A DNA stretch of 64,000 nucleotides. Origin: Flavimobilis sp052324925 (GTDB lineage: Bacteria; Actinomycetota; Actinomycetes; Actinomycetales; Cellulomonadaceae). The notes under the pieces are model-generated. The model was not told the DNA's origin. It saw only the letters and a list, made by a program, of their open reading frames with translations, and ran no database searches. The stretch lies in assembly GCA_052324925.1 (NCBI GenBank), contig JBQPRE010000001.1, one strand, 5' to 3'. This document shows positions 8,137 through 17,100 of this stretch, in pieces. Within the stretch, counting starts at the first letter, position 1. Every line of letters begins with the position of its first letter. The position numbers were made by a program, and so were the translations under genes.

Positions 8137-9595
8137 CTCTCAGGGGGAGGGTTGGGTCCGACGCCGTCGCGGGCGCGAGGCGGGGAAGATCCGCCCCGCG
8201 GAAGAGCCGCCGGGCGGCGGCGACGTCGCGCGGGCGGTCGACGACGAAGACTGCCGTGAGCGTGCGCAGCGCATCGTCGCCCGGCCCGTCGGCCGCGTCA
8301 CCCGCCCTGCCCGACGCGTCGGCGGCCCTCTGCTCATCCGCTGCAAACCACAGGGCCACCCACCCGTCGGCGCTCGCAGGATCACCGCGCAGGACGACCT
8401 CGTCCTGCGCGCGAGGTGCGCCATACATCGCCACCTCGTGCCCGAGCATCGTCGAGAAGACGTACGGCGCTGGGTCCAGAGGGTTGGTCGACCCCGGGTC
8501 CAGAAGTGACCTCACCGCCGCCTCGGGCCCGGTGAGCGCAGCGTCCCAGTGCCCGCCCGCGACGGTCCCGTGCCGTGCTGACTCACGCAGGGCGGCATCG
8601 CCGACGACGCGCAACCACGGGTGCCGCCCCGCGGCGCGACCGGCTCCGCCGGCAAGGTCCCCAGCGGCAGACGCCGGGCCCGACGCGGCGACGTCACCCG
8701 CGCAGTACGGCCGCATCGCGGAGTCGACGAGGACCGACCCGTCGCCCGCGCGGACAAGCTGCGCGGTGACGTCGCCGGGCGGCAACGGTGCAGGTCGCGC
8801 GCCGACCGAGGCGAGGATGACATCCGCGGGCACGCGCGTGCCGTCCTCAAGAACGACTCCGTCGGGCTCGACGGACCCGACCCCCGCCCCCGTGAGCAGG
8901 ACGACCCCCGCGTCCTCGAACCACGCGCGCGTGTGCGCGCCGACGGCGCCGAGCGCCCCCTCGAGCGGCTGAGCCGCGCGTTCGACGACCGTGACCTGGG
9001 CGCCTGCAGCGGCCGCGACCCCCGCCACCTCGGAGCCCACCCAGCCCGCGCCGATGCAGACGAGCCGCGGACGCTCATGCGCGCCAAGCGCGGTGCGCAG
9101 CCGTTCCGCGTCGGCGAGGGTGTGCAGCGTGAGCGCGTGCTCCCAGCCGGGCACGCGAAGCGCGCCCGAGCCGGTCGCGAGCACGACCGCGTCGACGACG
9201 ATCTCACCGGAGATAGGTGCGGGCGGGCTGCCGGGCTCTCCCGCGAGCGTCGCGTCGGTCAGGGTCGCACGGTACGGGCTGCCACCGGAGGCCGCGGCGG
9301 AGTCGATGCGCGTGACGCGCGTTCCCAGGCGCACCTCGACGCCGATCGCGTCGAGGTCGATCCCGAGATCGGCGCCCAGGTCGACCCGCATCGCGTCGTC
9401 GAGCAGATGCTTGGAGAGGGGCGGGCGGTCGTAGGGACCGTGCGGCTCCGCGCCCACGAGGTGGACGGGACCCGTGTGCCCGTGCTCGCGCAGCAGCGCA
9501 GCGGTCCGGAGACCTGCGAGCCCGGCCCCGACGATGAGCACGGAGGCCTCGGCCGGGAGCGGGGCGGGATGAGTGGCGGCGTCGGCTGGTGTCAC
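8129..9595 (-). CDS. FAD/NAD(P)-dependent ferredoxin-reductase-like flavoprotein
   Basis: A 488-residue pyridine nucleotide-disulphide oxidoreductase of the ferredoxin/rubredoxin reductase group (BphA4/ThcD-like), which passes electrons from NAD(P)H to an iron-sulphur partner. It shows the FAD motif VGAGLAGLRTA (22-32), YDRPPLSKHLL, the NAD-binding IGAGWVGSEVAG, and a C-terminal reductase domain. It is about 80 residues longer than usual because of Ala/Gly/Asp-rich insertions near the C terminus. The GTG at 9595 has TACGGT six bases upstream and no ribosome site, suggesting leaderless expression. No ferredoxin or P450 gene is adjacent, so its partner is unknown. Confidence 0.85.
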   Translation of the reverse strand: MTPADAATHPAPLPAEASVLIVGAGLAGLRTAALLREHGHTGPVHLVGAEPHGPYDRPPLSKHLLDDAMRVDLGADLGIDLDAIGVEVRLGTRVTRIDSAAASGGSPYRATLTDATLAGEPGSPPAPISGEIVVDAVVLATGSGALRVPGWEHALTLHTLADAERLRTALGAHERPRLVCIGAGWVGSEVAGVAAAAGAQVTVVERAAQPLEGALGAVGAHTRAWFEDAGVVLLTGAGVGSVEPDGVVLEDGTRVPADVILASVGARPAPLPPGDVTAQLVRAGDGSVLVDSAMRPYCAGDVAASGPASAAGDLAGGAGRAAGRHPWLRVVGDAALRESARHGTVAGGHWDAALTGPEAAVRSLLDPGSTNPLDPAPYVFSTMLGHEVAMYGAPRAQDEVVLRGDPASADGWVALWFAADEQRAADASGRAGDAADGPGDDALRTLTAVFVVDRPRDVAAARRLFRGADLPRLAPATASDPTLPLRAR

Positions 9596-9601
9596 CGTGA
9601 C

Positions 9602-9607
9602 ACCGTA
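9602..9607 (-). promoter_or_regulatory. -10 box of reductase promoter
   Basis: TACGGT on the minus strand, six bases before the GTG at 9595. Confidence 0.45.
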
Positions 9608-9716
9608 ACGGGGCTGACGGACGTTGCGGGAGGGGGCGACGGGCTGGACGGGCCATGACCGGTCACAGCGCGACGTGCGTCAGCGCCCGTGGTGCCGCGC
9701 GCGGTCGGGCCGCCGG

Positions 9717-9722
9717 TAGGCT
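9717..9722 (+). promoter_or_regulatory. -10 box of DUF3017 gene promoter
   Basis: TAGGCT, 43 bases before the ATG at 9766, in the 170-base divergent gap. The leader carries GAGGAGG at 9755-9761 as ribosome site. Confidence 0.4.
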
Positions 9723-9765
9723 CTGAGGGTCGCGGTGCGGTGCCGCGGCGGGGTGAGGAGGACGG

Positions 9766-10224
9766 ATGGGCTTCGGCCGAGCTCGCGGACAGGATGTCCC
9801 CGCCTCCGACGCCTCCTCGGAACCGTCGGACACGATCGACGCGCCCGACCCCGGAGCGCGCGACGCCGCGAACCCCGCAGAGCAGACGGGGTTGGCCCCT
9901 GAGCCGCTCGTCGACGAAGCCGTCGTCCCCGCCCACTTCGACGATGCCGAGCAGGCCGCTCGCGCGATCGCCCCGCGCCGCAACGTGTGGATCTGGGTGA
10001 ACGCGGGCCTGCTGGCCGTCGTCTGCGTCCTTGCGGTCGTGTCGGGGCCGCGCGTGGCCGCGTGCGCCCTCGCCGCGCAGTCCGGGCTCGCGGGAGCGGT
10101 GCGCCTCATCGTCCGCACCCCCGTCGCGGGGCTCGAGGTCCGTAGCCGCTGGCTCGACGCCACCTTCTACTGTGGTGCCGCGCTCGCGCTCGTCGCGCTC
10201 GCGCTCACGGCCCCGCTCGACTGA
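9766..10224 (+). CDS. DUF3017 small membrane protein
   Basis: A 152-residue protein with an acidic, Pro/Ala/Asp-rich N-terminal half (1-70) and a compact C-terminal membrane part with about three hydrophobic segments (74-93, 95-107, 131-148). The conserved stretch GPRVAACALAAQSGLAGAVRL is typical of DUF3017, an actinobacterial family of unknown function often found near purine, folate and malate dehydrogenase genes, as here. A strong GAGGAGG site precedes the ATG. The acidic N-terminal region is probably cytoplasmic and disordered. Confidence 0.75.
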   Translation: MGFGRARGQDVPASDASSEPSDTIDAPDPGARDAANPAEQTGLAPEPLVDEAVVPAHFDDAEQAARAIAPRRNVWIWVNAGLLAVVCVLAVVSGPRVAACALAAQSGLAGAVRLIVRTPVAGLEVRSRWLDATFYCGAALALVALALTAPLD

Positions 10225-10230
10225 CCCCGC

Positions 10231-10252
10231 GTCGGACGGTCCGGCGTCCGAC
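10231..10252 (+). terminator. hairpin after the DUF3017 gene
   Basis: GTCGGACG (10231-10238) pairs with CGTCCGAC (10245-10252), six bases after the stop codon. A second, stronger hairpin lies at 10355-10391. The 183-base spacer between them holds a near-repeat of ACAGCCCGACG and no gene. Confidence 0.6.
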
Positions 10253-10354
10253 GGTCCTGCTCGCCCGGACCTGTGTCGGAACCTGCCCGGGCACCACGGC
10301 CGTGCGGTACAGCCCGACGGCCCCCACAGCCGCGCGGCACAGCCCGACGACGAA

Positions 10355-10391
10355 GGCCCGTGGTTCCCGGCGCTGCCGGGAACCACGGGCC
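10355..10391. terminator. bidirectional terminator between DUF3017 gene and aquaporin
   Basis: A perfect 16-bp stem (10355-10370 with 10376-10391) and a 5-base loop lie between two convergent genes. Confidence 0.85.
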
Positions 10392-10407
10392 TCGTGCGTT
10401 GCCCACC

Positions 10408-11367
10408 TCAGTCGCGCGTGGTCGTGCCGTCCTGCTCGACCTCGACCTCGTCCGTGCCCGCGTCCGTGGAGTCAGCCGACGCGACGAGCTCGCCACCCTC
10501 GGAGATCTCGACGACCTCGACGGTCTCGTCCGCGTACGGGACTGCCTCAAGCGCGAGGGGTGCCGTGCCGAGCGCGATGATCCGCGCGACGAGCCCAGCG
10601 AGCAGGGCGCCCGCGAGCGGGCCGACGACGAAGACCCACACCTGCGACAACGCAGTGTCGTTGGCGAGGAACGCGACGCCGAGGGAACGTGCCGGGTTGA
10701 CCGAGCCGCCTGTGAAGGGCATCGCGACGAGGATGGCCGCGGCCATCGTGATACCGACCCACAGGGGGGCGAGGCTGCGCGCGGCTGTGCGGCTCGTCAC
10801 CGCGAGGACGACTGCGACGAGGATCATCGTGAGGACGATCTCGATGATGAGCGCAGCGGTCACCGAGACCGTGACCTGGCCCTGCGACAGCTGGCCGAGG
10901 AGCGCGGCCTCCCCAAACCCGTTCGCGCCTCGTGCCATGACGTCGCGCGCGGTGAACGCCGGGTTGAGCGCGGCCGGGAAGGTCGCGGGGATGGTGGCGC
11001 GGAGGACCACAGCCGCGAGCACGCTGCCGAGGACCTGGGCGAGCCAGTAGACGGGGACGTCGAGCCACCGCAGGCGACCGGCGACCGCAGCGCCGAGCGT
11101 CACCGCCGGGTTGATGTGACCGCCCGAGACGTTGGCGATGACCGCGAGCGCGGCGGCCGCACCCAGGCCGAAGGCGAGGCTCGTGGCGAGGACGTCGCCG
11201 CCGATGACGCCTGTGTAGATGGCGGCACCCACGCCGAGCAGGACGAAGACGAACGTGCCGAAGGCCTCGGCTCCTGCGCGCAGGAGGAGCGGGGGCTGAG
11301 CGGGGGCGGCCTCGAGAAGGAGGAGGTCGTCGAAGGAGTCGGACGCGGACGCGTCGAGCTGCGACAT
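10408..11367 (-). CDS. aquaporin-type MIP channel
   Basis: A 319-residue MIP-family channel with six membrane segments between about residues 30 and 270. Both pore boxes are present: GGHINPAVT and GGSVNPARS. Ser after the second NPAR is typical of water-type (AqpZ-like) channels, whereas GlpF-type proteins carry Asp there. No glpK or glpD gene lies nearby, which also favours water over glycerol. The acidic C-terminal tail (about 275-319, rich in Glu, Asp and Thr) is unusual. The ATG at 11367 has AGGATC upstream. An in-frame start farther upstream would add 39 residues with no membrane character. Confidence 0.88.
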   Translation of the reverse strand: MSQLDASASDSFDDLLLLEAAPAQPPLLLRAGAEAFGTFVFVLLGVGAAIYTGVIGGDVLATSLAFGLGAAAALAVIANVSGGHINPAVTLGAAVAGRLRWLDVPVYWLAQVLGSVLAAVVLRATIPATFPAALNPAFTARDVMARGANGFGEAALLGQLSQGQVTVSVTAALIIEIVLTMILVAVVLAVTSRTAARSLAPLWVGITMAAAILVAMPFTGGSVNPARSLGVAFLANDTALSQVWVFVVGPLAGALLAGLVARIIALGTAPLALEAVPYADETVEVVEISEGGELVASADSTDAGTDEVEVEQDGTTTRD

Positions 11368-11528
11368 GGTGATCCTGTCTGTCACGTGGTGGCCGGCGAC
11401 CGTGCGCCGCCGGAGGGTCCGAGCGTTGGAGGTGTGTCGTGACGATCCTGCCGTCACGTGCTGGACGATCCCTGAGTGTGCCACTCCGGGCGGTCGCGGA
11501 CGAGCAGGACGTCACGTGTGCGGAACTA

Positions 11529-11542
11529 TCTTGACGTCAAGA
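11529..11542. promoter_or_regulatory. palindromic operator candidate upstream of icd
   Basis: TCTTGACGTCAAGA is a perfect 14-bp palindrome, 56 bases before the icd start. It is followed by TATTCT (11550-11555), a possible -10 box. The TTGACG inside the palindrome is only 13 bases from that box, too close for a normal -35, so the palindrome looks like a regulator site. I do not recognise the regulator. Confidence 0.5.
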
Positions 11543-11597
11543 AATCCGGTATTCTGGCGGACGGACACCCCTCACACAGCACAGGAGCGATGCGCGC

Positions 11598-12815
11598 ATG
11601 GGCAAGATCAAGGTCGTCAACCCGGTCGTCGAGCTTGACGGTGACGAGATGACTCGCATCATCTGGCAGTTCATCAAGGACCGCCTCATCCACCCGTACC
11701 TCGACATCGACCTCAAGTACTACGACCTGTCGATCGAGAACCGCGACGCGACCGACGACCAGGTGACGATCGACGCTGCGAACGCGATCAAGCAGTACAA
11801 CGTCGGCGTCAAGTGCGCGACGATCACGCCTGACGAGGCGCGCGTCGAGGAGTTCGGCCTCAAGAAGATGTGGGTCTCGCCCAACGGCACGATCCGTAAC
11901 ATCCTCGGCGGCGTCGTCTTCCGCGAGCCGATCATCATCTCGAACATCCCGCGCCTCGTGCCGGGCTGGAACAAGCCGATCATCATCGGCCGTCACGCGC
12001 ACGGCGACCAGTACAAGGCGACGAACTTCAAGGTTCCGGGCGCTGGCACGCTCACGCTCACGTACACGCCGGCCGACGGCTCCGAGGAGATCAAGCAGAC
12101 GGTCGTCACCTACGGCGACGACGGTGGCGTCGCCATGGGCATGTACAACTTCAACGAGTCCATCAAGGACTTCGCGCGCGCGTCCTTCGCGTACGGCCTC
12201 CAGCGCCAGTACCCCGTGTACCTCTCGACGAAGAACACGATCCTCAAGGCGTACGACGGACAGTTCAAGGACCTCTTCCAGGAGGTCTTCGACGCGGAGT
12301 TCAAGGAGCAGTTTGACGCTGCCGGGCTCACGTACGAGCACCGCCTCATCGACGACATGGTCGCCTCGGCCATGAAGTGGGAGGGCGGTTACGTCTGGGC
12401 GTGCAAGAACTACGACGGCGACGTCCAGTCGGACACGGTCGCGCAGGGCTTCGGCTCGCTGGGCCTCATGACGTCGGTCCTCATGACGCCCGACGGCAAG
12501 ACCGTCGAGGCCGAGGCGGCGCACGGCACGGTGACGCGTCACTACCGCCAGCACCAGCAGGGCAAGCCGACGTCGACGAACCCGATCGCCTCGATCTTCG
12601 CGTGGACGCGAGGCCTCATGCACCGCGGCAAGATCGACGGCACGCCCGAGGTCGTGAACTTCGCGCAGACGCTCGAGGACGTCGTCATCGCGACGGTTGA
12701 GTCCGGCAAGATGACGAAGGACCTCGCGCTTCTTGTCGGTGCGGACCAGGCGTGGCTGACGACCGAGGACTTCCTCGCGGCGCTCGACGAGAACCTCGCG
12801 GCGCGTCTCGGCTGA
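11598..12815 (+). CDS. icd: isocitrate dehydrogenase (NADP+), dimeric type
   Basis: The 405-residue enzyme oxidatively decarboxylates isocitrate to 2-oxoglutarate in the TCA cycle. It belongs to the subfamily shared with eukaryotic cytosolic/mitochondrial IDH, starting KIKVVNPVVELDGDEMTRII. WVSPNGTIRNILGG is the substrate-binding segment and DDMVASAMKWEGGYVWACKNYDGD carries the metal-binding Asp residues. AHGTVTRHYR is the NADP-binding region. Length is standard. CAGGAG lies upstream of the ATG. The palindrome at 11529-11542 may control it. mdh follows after a terminator. Confidence 0.97.
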   Translation: MGKIKVVNPVVELDGDEMTRIIWQFIKDRLIHPYLDIDLKYYDLSIENRDATDDQVTIDAANAIKQYNVGVKCATITPDEARVEEFGLKKMWVSPNGTIRNILGGVVFREPIIISNIPRLVPGWNKPIIIGRHAHGDQYKATNFKVPGAGTLTLTYTPADGSEEIKQTVVTYGDDGGVAMGMYNFNESIKDFARASFAYGLQRQYPVYLSTKNTILKAYDGQFKDLFQEVFDAEFKEQFDAAGLTYEHRLIDDMVASAMKWEGGYVWACKNYDGDVQSDTVAQGFGSLGLMTSVLMTPDGKTVEAEAAHGTVTRHYRQHQQGKPTSTNPIASIFAWTRGLMHRGKIDGTPEVVNFAQTLEDVVIATVESGKMTKDLALLVGADQAWLTTEDFLAALDENLAARLG

Positions 12816-12833
12816 GGAGGCCCGCCACACGAT

Positions 12834-12869
12834 CGACGGCCCGCCTGGATTCGTCCCGGCGGGCCGTCG
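12834..12869 (+). terminator. icd terminator
   Basis: A 12-bp perfect stem (12834-12845 with 12858-12869) with a 12-base loop, 19 bases after the icd stop codon. Confidence 0.75.
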
Positions 12870-12954
12870 TGCACGATGGTCCTGTGCTACGTCGCCGCTG
12901 GTGGCGGAGGATAGGAGTAGGACGCAGGAAGTTGACGACAAAGGAGTTGGGACG

Positions 12955-13947
12955 ATGACTGCGACACCAGTGACAGTGACCGTGACGGGGGCGGCGGGCC
13001 AGATTGGCTACGCGCTTCTCTTTCGGATCGCGTCCGGGCAGATGCTCGGGGCGGACACTCCCGTGCGGCTGCGGCTGCTCGAGATCCCCGCGGGGGTGCG
13101 GGCTGCCGAGGGTACGGCGATGGAGCTCGACGACTGCGCGTTCCCCCTGCTGTCCTCGATCGACGTGACCGACGACGTCACGGCGGCGTTCGACGGCACC
13201 AATGTGGGGCTGCTCGTGGGGGCGCGGCCGCGCTCGAAGGGCATGGAGCGCGGCGACCTGCTCTCGGCCAACGGTGGGATCTTCGCGCCGCAGGGCGCGG
13301 CGATCAATGCCGGTGCGGCCGACGACATCCGCGTCCTCGTTGTCGGCAACCCGGCGAACACGAACGCGCTCATCGCCTCCAAGCACGCGCCTGACGTGCC
13401 AGCGAGCAGGTTCACGGCGATGACCCGTCTCGACCACAACCGCGCGCTCTCGCAGCTTGCCGCTCGCGGCGGCGTGCCCGTCGGGGCGGTCCGCAACGTG
13501 ACGATCTGGGGTAACCACTCGGCGACGCAGTACCCGGACATCTTCCACGCGGACGTCGCGGGGCGCTCTGGTGCGGAGTTCGCGGCGGACGCGGACTGGT
13601 ACCTCGGGGACTTCGTCCCGAAGGTCGCCAAGCGTGGGGCCACGATCATTGAGGCGCGGGGCGCCTCGTCGGCGGCGTCGGCTGCCAACGCGGCGATCGA
13701 GCACGTGCACGACTGGGTGCTCGGCACGCCCGAGGGTGCGTGGACGAGCGCGGGCATCATGTCGGACGGCTCGCACTACGGCGTGCCTGAGGGAATCGTC
13801 TCGTCGTTCCCGGTGACGTCGTCGGGAGGGCAGTGGGAGGTCGTCGACGGGCTCGAGATCTCCGAGCTGTCCCGCGGACGGATCGATGCGTCGGTCGCTG
13901 AACTTCTCGAGGAGCGGGACGCCGTCGCCGAGCTCGGCCTCGTCTGA
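12955..13947 (+). CDS. mdh: malate dehydrogenase (NAD+)
   Basis: A 330-residue malate dehydrogenase that interconverts malate and oxaloacetate in the TCA cycle. It has the glycine-rich NAD loop TGAAGQIGYALLFRIA, the substrate-binding Arg region GARPRSKGMERGDLL, the catalytic Asp in MTRLDHNRA and the catalytic His in WGNHSATQYPD. It belongs to the plant-cytosolic-like group common in actinobacteria. The ATG at 12955 follows AAGGAG (12941-12946). An upstream in-frame start at 12901 would add 18 non-conserved residues. icd lies directly upstream but is separated by a terminator, so the two are probably independent units. Confidence 0.96.
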   Translation: MTATPVTVTVTGAAGQIGYALLFRIASGQMLGADTPVRLRLLEIPAGVRAAEGTAMELDDCAFPLLSSIDVTDDVTAAFDGTNVGLLVGARPRSKGMERGDLLSANGGIFAPQGAAINAGAADDIRVLVVGNPANTNALIASKHAPDVPASRFTAMTRLDHNRALSQLAARGGVPVGAVRNVTIWGNHSATQYPDIFHADVAGRSGAEFAADADWYLGDFVPKVAKRGATIIEARGASSAASAANAAIEHVHDWVLGTPEGAWTSAGIMSDGSHYGVPEGIVSSFPVTSSGGQWEVVDGLEISELSRGRIDASVAELLEERDAVAELGLV

Positions 13948-13958
13948 CTCCACCCCTC

Positions 13959-13991
13959 ACTGCCCCGCCGACGTCTGGTCGGCGGGGCAGT
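13959..13991 (+). terminator. mdh terminator
   Basis: A 14-bp perfect stem (13959-13972 with 13978-13991) and a 5-base loop, 12 bases after the mdh stop codon. Confidence 0.85.
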
Positions 13992-14063
13992 GTCATGTGC
14001 GGGCGTCGTGGGTGTGACGCACGTCGCAAGAACACGGCCGCTTCTGCCCGTTTCCTCCGTCGT

Positions 14064-14136
14064 GGAAGCGCTCCTATCGTCCCATGATGTCGGTGTTTTT
14101 CGTCCTCTTGCAGCAAGTTTCAGTAAGCGTTAGCCT
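14064..14136 (+). promoter_or_regulatory. promoter and operator candidates of the amylopullulanase gene
   Basis: TTGCAG (14108-14113) and TAGCCT (14131-14136) are spaced by 17 bases and form a plausible promoter. The -35 box is embedded in CTTGC-A-GCAAG (14107-14117), an inverted repeat resembling the CTTGCAG-type sites described for MalR/Reg1 control of Streptomyces amylase genes. Farther upstream GGAAGCGCTCC (14064-14074) has the AGCGCT core of LacI-family operators. Both fit repression lifted by maltodextrins, but no LacI/MalR regulator is encoded in the window. Confidence 0.5.
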
Positions 14137-14187
14137 CTGCCGCGAGAGTGCCCGACACAGTGGTCGGGCCGACGAAGGAGTCGTGAG

Positions 14188-17100
14188 ATGCAACATCGGA
14201 CGCCCAGGCACGCGATACGTCGTGCGAGCGCGGCGCTCACCACGCTCGCCCTGACCGCCACCGGGCTCGTGACGATCGCAGCAGCACCAGCTTTCGGCGC
14301 CGATGACGCAGCGGGCTACCGCCTCGTCGGGAGCCTGCAGACCGCGTTCGGCTGCGCCGACGCGTGGCTCCCTGCCTGTGACGACAGCGCCCTCACGCAA
14401 GTGGGGGACTCGGCGCTCTGGACGGCCACCGCCACCCTGCCCAAGGGCGAGCATGAGTTCAAGGTGCTCAACGGCGACACCTGGACCGACAACCAGGCGT
14501 GGGGTCGCGCAGGGTCGACCGGTCCGGATGCCGCGAACATCCGGCTCACCACCGACGGCGCCGCCGAGCTCACGTTCTCCTTCGACACCGGGACCGGCCG
14601 CGTGAGCATCACGCCGACCGACCCCGTCGCTGCCCCGACGGCGGCCGACGCGCCGCGCCCCGTGCGCCAAGCGGGATCGGACGAGCAGTTCTACTTCGTC
14701 CTCACCGACCGCTTCGCCAACGGCGACCCGGGCAACGACACGGGCGGCCTCATCCCCGACGGCGACGAGAACGACCGGAGCGTCTCCGGCTTCGACCCGA
14801 CGGACAAGGGCTACTACCACGGCGGCGACCTCACGGGCCTGCGCGACAACCTCGACTACATCGAAGGCCTCGGGTCGACTGCGATCTGGCTGACGCCGTC
14901 GTTCAAGAACCGCGCCGTCCAGGGCACGGGCGCCGACCAGTCGGCGGGCTACCACGGCTACTGGATCACCGACTTCACGCAGATCGACCCGCACCTCGGG
15001 ACCAACGCGGAGCTCGACGCGCTCATCGCTGACGCGCACGCCCGCGGTATCAAGGTGTACTTCGACATCATCGTCAACCACACCGCAGACGTCATCGACT
15101 ACGAGGAGGGCGTGTACACCTACCGCCCCGTGGGCGAGGACCCCTACACGCCGTTCATCCCCGTCGGCCTCGAGGACGTCAAGGTCCCCGCGGCGCTCAA
15201 CGACACGGCGCTCTACAACAACCGGGGCAACTCGACGTGGCAGGGCGAGTCGGCGATCCTCGGGGACTTCGACGGTCTCGACGACCTCGACACGAAGAAG
15301 CAGGCAGTCGTCGACGAGTTCATCGACATCTATGAGCACTGGGCGACCTCCGGAATCGACGGCTTCCGCATCGACACGGCCAAGCACGTCGACTTCTCGT
15401 TCTGGGAGAAGTGGACGACCGCGATCAAGGCGGCGACCGCAGCCGACAACCCTGACTTCTTCATGTTCGGCGAGGTCTATGACGCGGACCCGGTCAAGCT
15501 CTCGCCGTACCTGCGCGACTCCGACATGGACTCCGTCCTCGACTTCACGTTCCAGGACGCGGCGGCCGTGTGGGCCCAGGGCGGCAAGGCCTCGAACCTC
15601 ACAACACTCTTCGCGGGCGACGACTACTACACGACCGCGACGAAGAACGCCCACTCCCTGCCGACCTTCCTCGGCAACCACGACATGGGCCGCATCGGCA
15701 ACTACATCATGAGCGAGAGCACTCCCGAGAAGCGCTCCGAGCTCGCACACTCGCTCATGTACCTCACGCGCGGCCAGCCCGTCGTCTACTACGGCGACGA
15801 GCAAGGCTTCGTCGGCTCGGGCGGTGACGGCAAGGACAAGAGCGCGCGGCAGTCGCTCTTTGCGTCCCAGGTGGACGAGTTCACGGAGCAAAAGCTCCTC
15901 GACGGCACGACGGCCGGCTCGGTCGACCGGTTCGGGACCGACACGGCGCTCTACACGCGCATTGCCGAGCTGGCGACGCTCCGCTCCGCGCACCCGGCCC
16001 TATCCTCGGGCGCTCAGATCGAGCAGTTCGCCGACTCGGAGGCTGGCATCTACGCGTTCTCACGCGTCGACACGGCCGCACCCGACATGCACGAGTACCT
16101 CGTCGCAGTGAACAACGCGACGAGCGAGAAGTCGGCGACGTTCACGGCGCTCACGCCGGGCGCTGAGTTCGCAGGCCTCTACGGCACGACCGGCTCGGTG
16201 ACGTCGGCGTCCGACGGCACCGTGAGCCTCACCGTGCCCGCGCTGTCCGCAGTCGTCCTCGCGACGGACTCCAACCTGGTGGCGGACTCCGACGCGATCA
16301 CGCCCACGCTGTCGCTCGCAGCCGGCACAGGGCTGCGCCTCGATGGCGCGGTCGCCGCGAACACGCCACCCGACACGCGCTCACTCAACGCGATCTCCGT
16401 CGACCTCGGAAGCGAGCGTTACGCGGAGACGACGTTCTGGACCCGCCTCGTGGGCGCCGACGAGTGGACGCTCCTCGGCACCGACGACACGACGACCCCG
16501 CGCGTCTTCCTCGACACCGACGGCTACGCGGTCGGTGCGCTCCTCGAGCTCCGCGCGGTCGTGCGGGACGCCGCAGGCAACCTCACCCAGGCAACGACGA
16601 CTGCGGTCGTCGGCGACGACCACGGACCTGGCTTCGACGCGGCAAGCGACACCGCCTCACGTCTGACGATCCCCGGCTCGCACGGAACCGAGATCGGCGG
16701 CTGCGCCGACTGGACCGTGGGATGTGAGTCGATGGCGCTGACGAAGCAGTCGGACGGCACCTACGAGGGCACCTTCGACATTCCCGCGGGCACGTACGAC
16801 TACAAGTTCGCCTACGGAACCGACTGGGGCAAGGACTACGGTCCCGGAGGGGTGCAGAGCGGTCAGAAGAACTACGCGTACACCCACGCGGGTGGCCCGG
16901 TGACGTTCTACTTCGACCCCGTGACCAAGCTCGGCACGAACACCGCTGAGGGCAAGGTCCTCACGGTCGCGGGTGACTTCCAGGCGCAGCTCGGCTGCGC
17001 TGCTGACTGGTCGGACGCGTGCCTCCTTGGTCAGCTTTCGCTGCGTGACGACGGCACCTACCGCTACGTCCTCGAGGGCCTGACCCCGGGTGGGTACGAG

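Noticed and set aside
11531..11555. TTGACG and TATTCT as an ordinary promoter for icd
   Set aside because: The spacing is only 13 bases; the TTGACG is better explained as part of the 14-bp palindrome.
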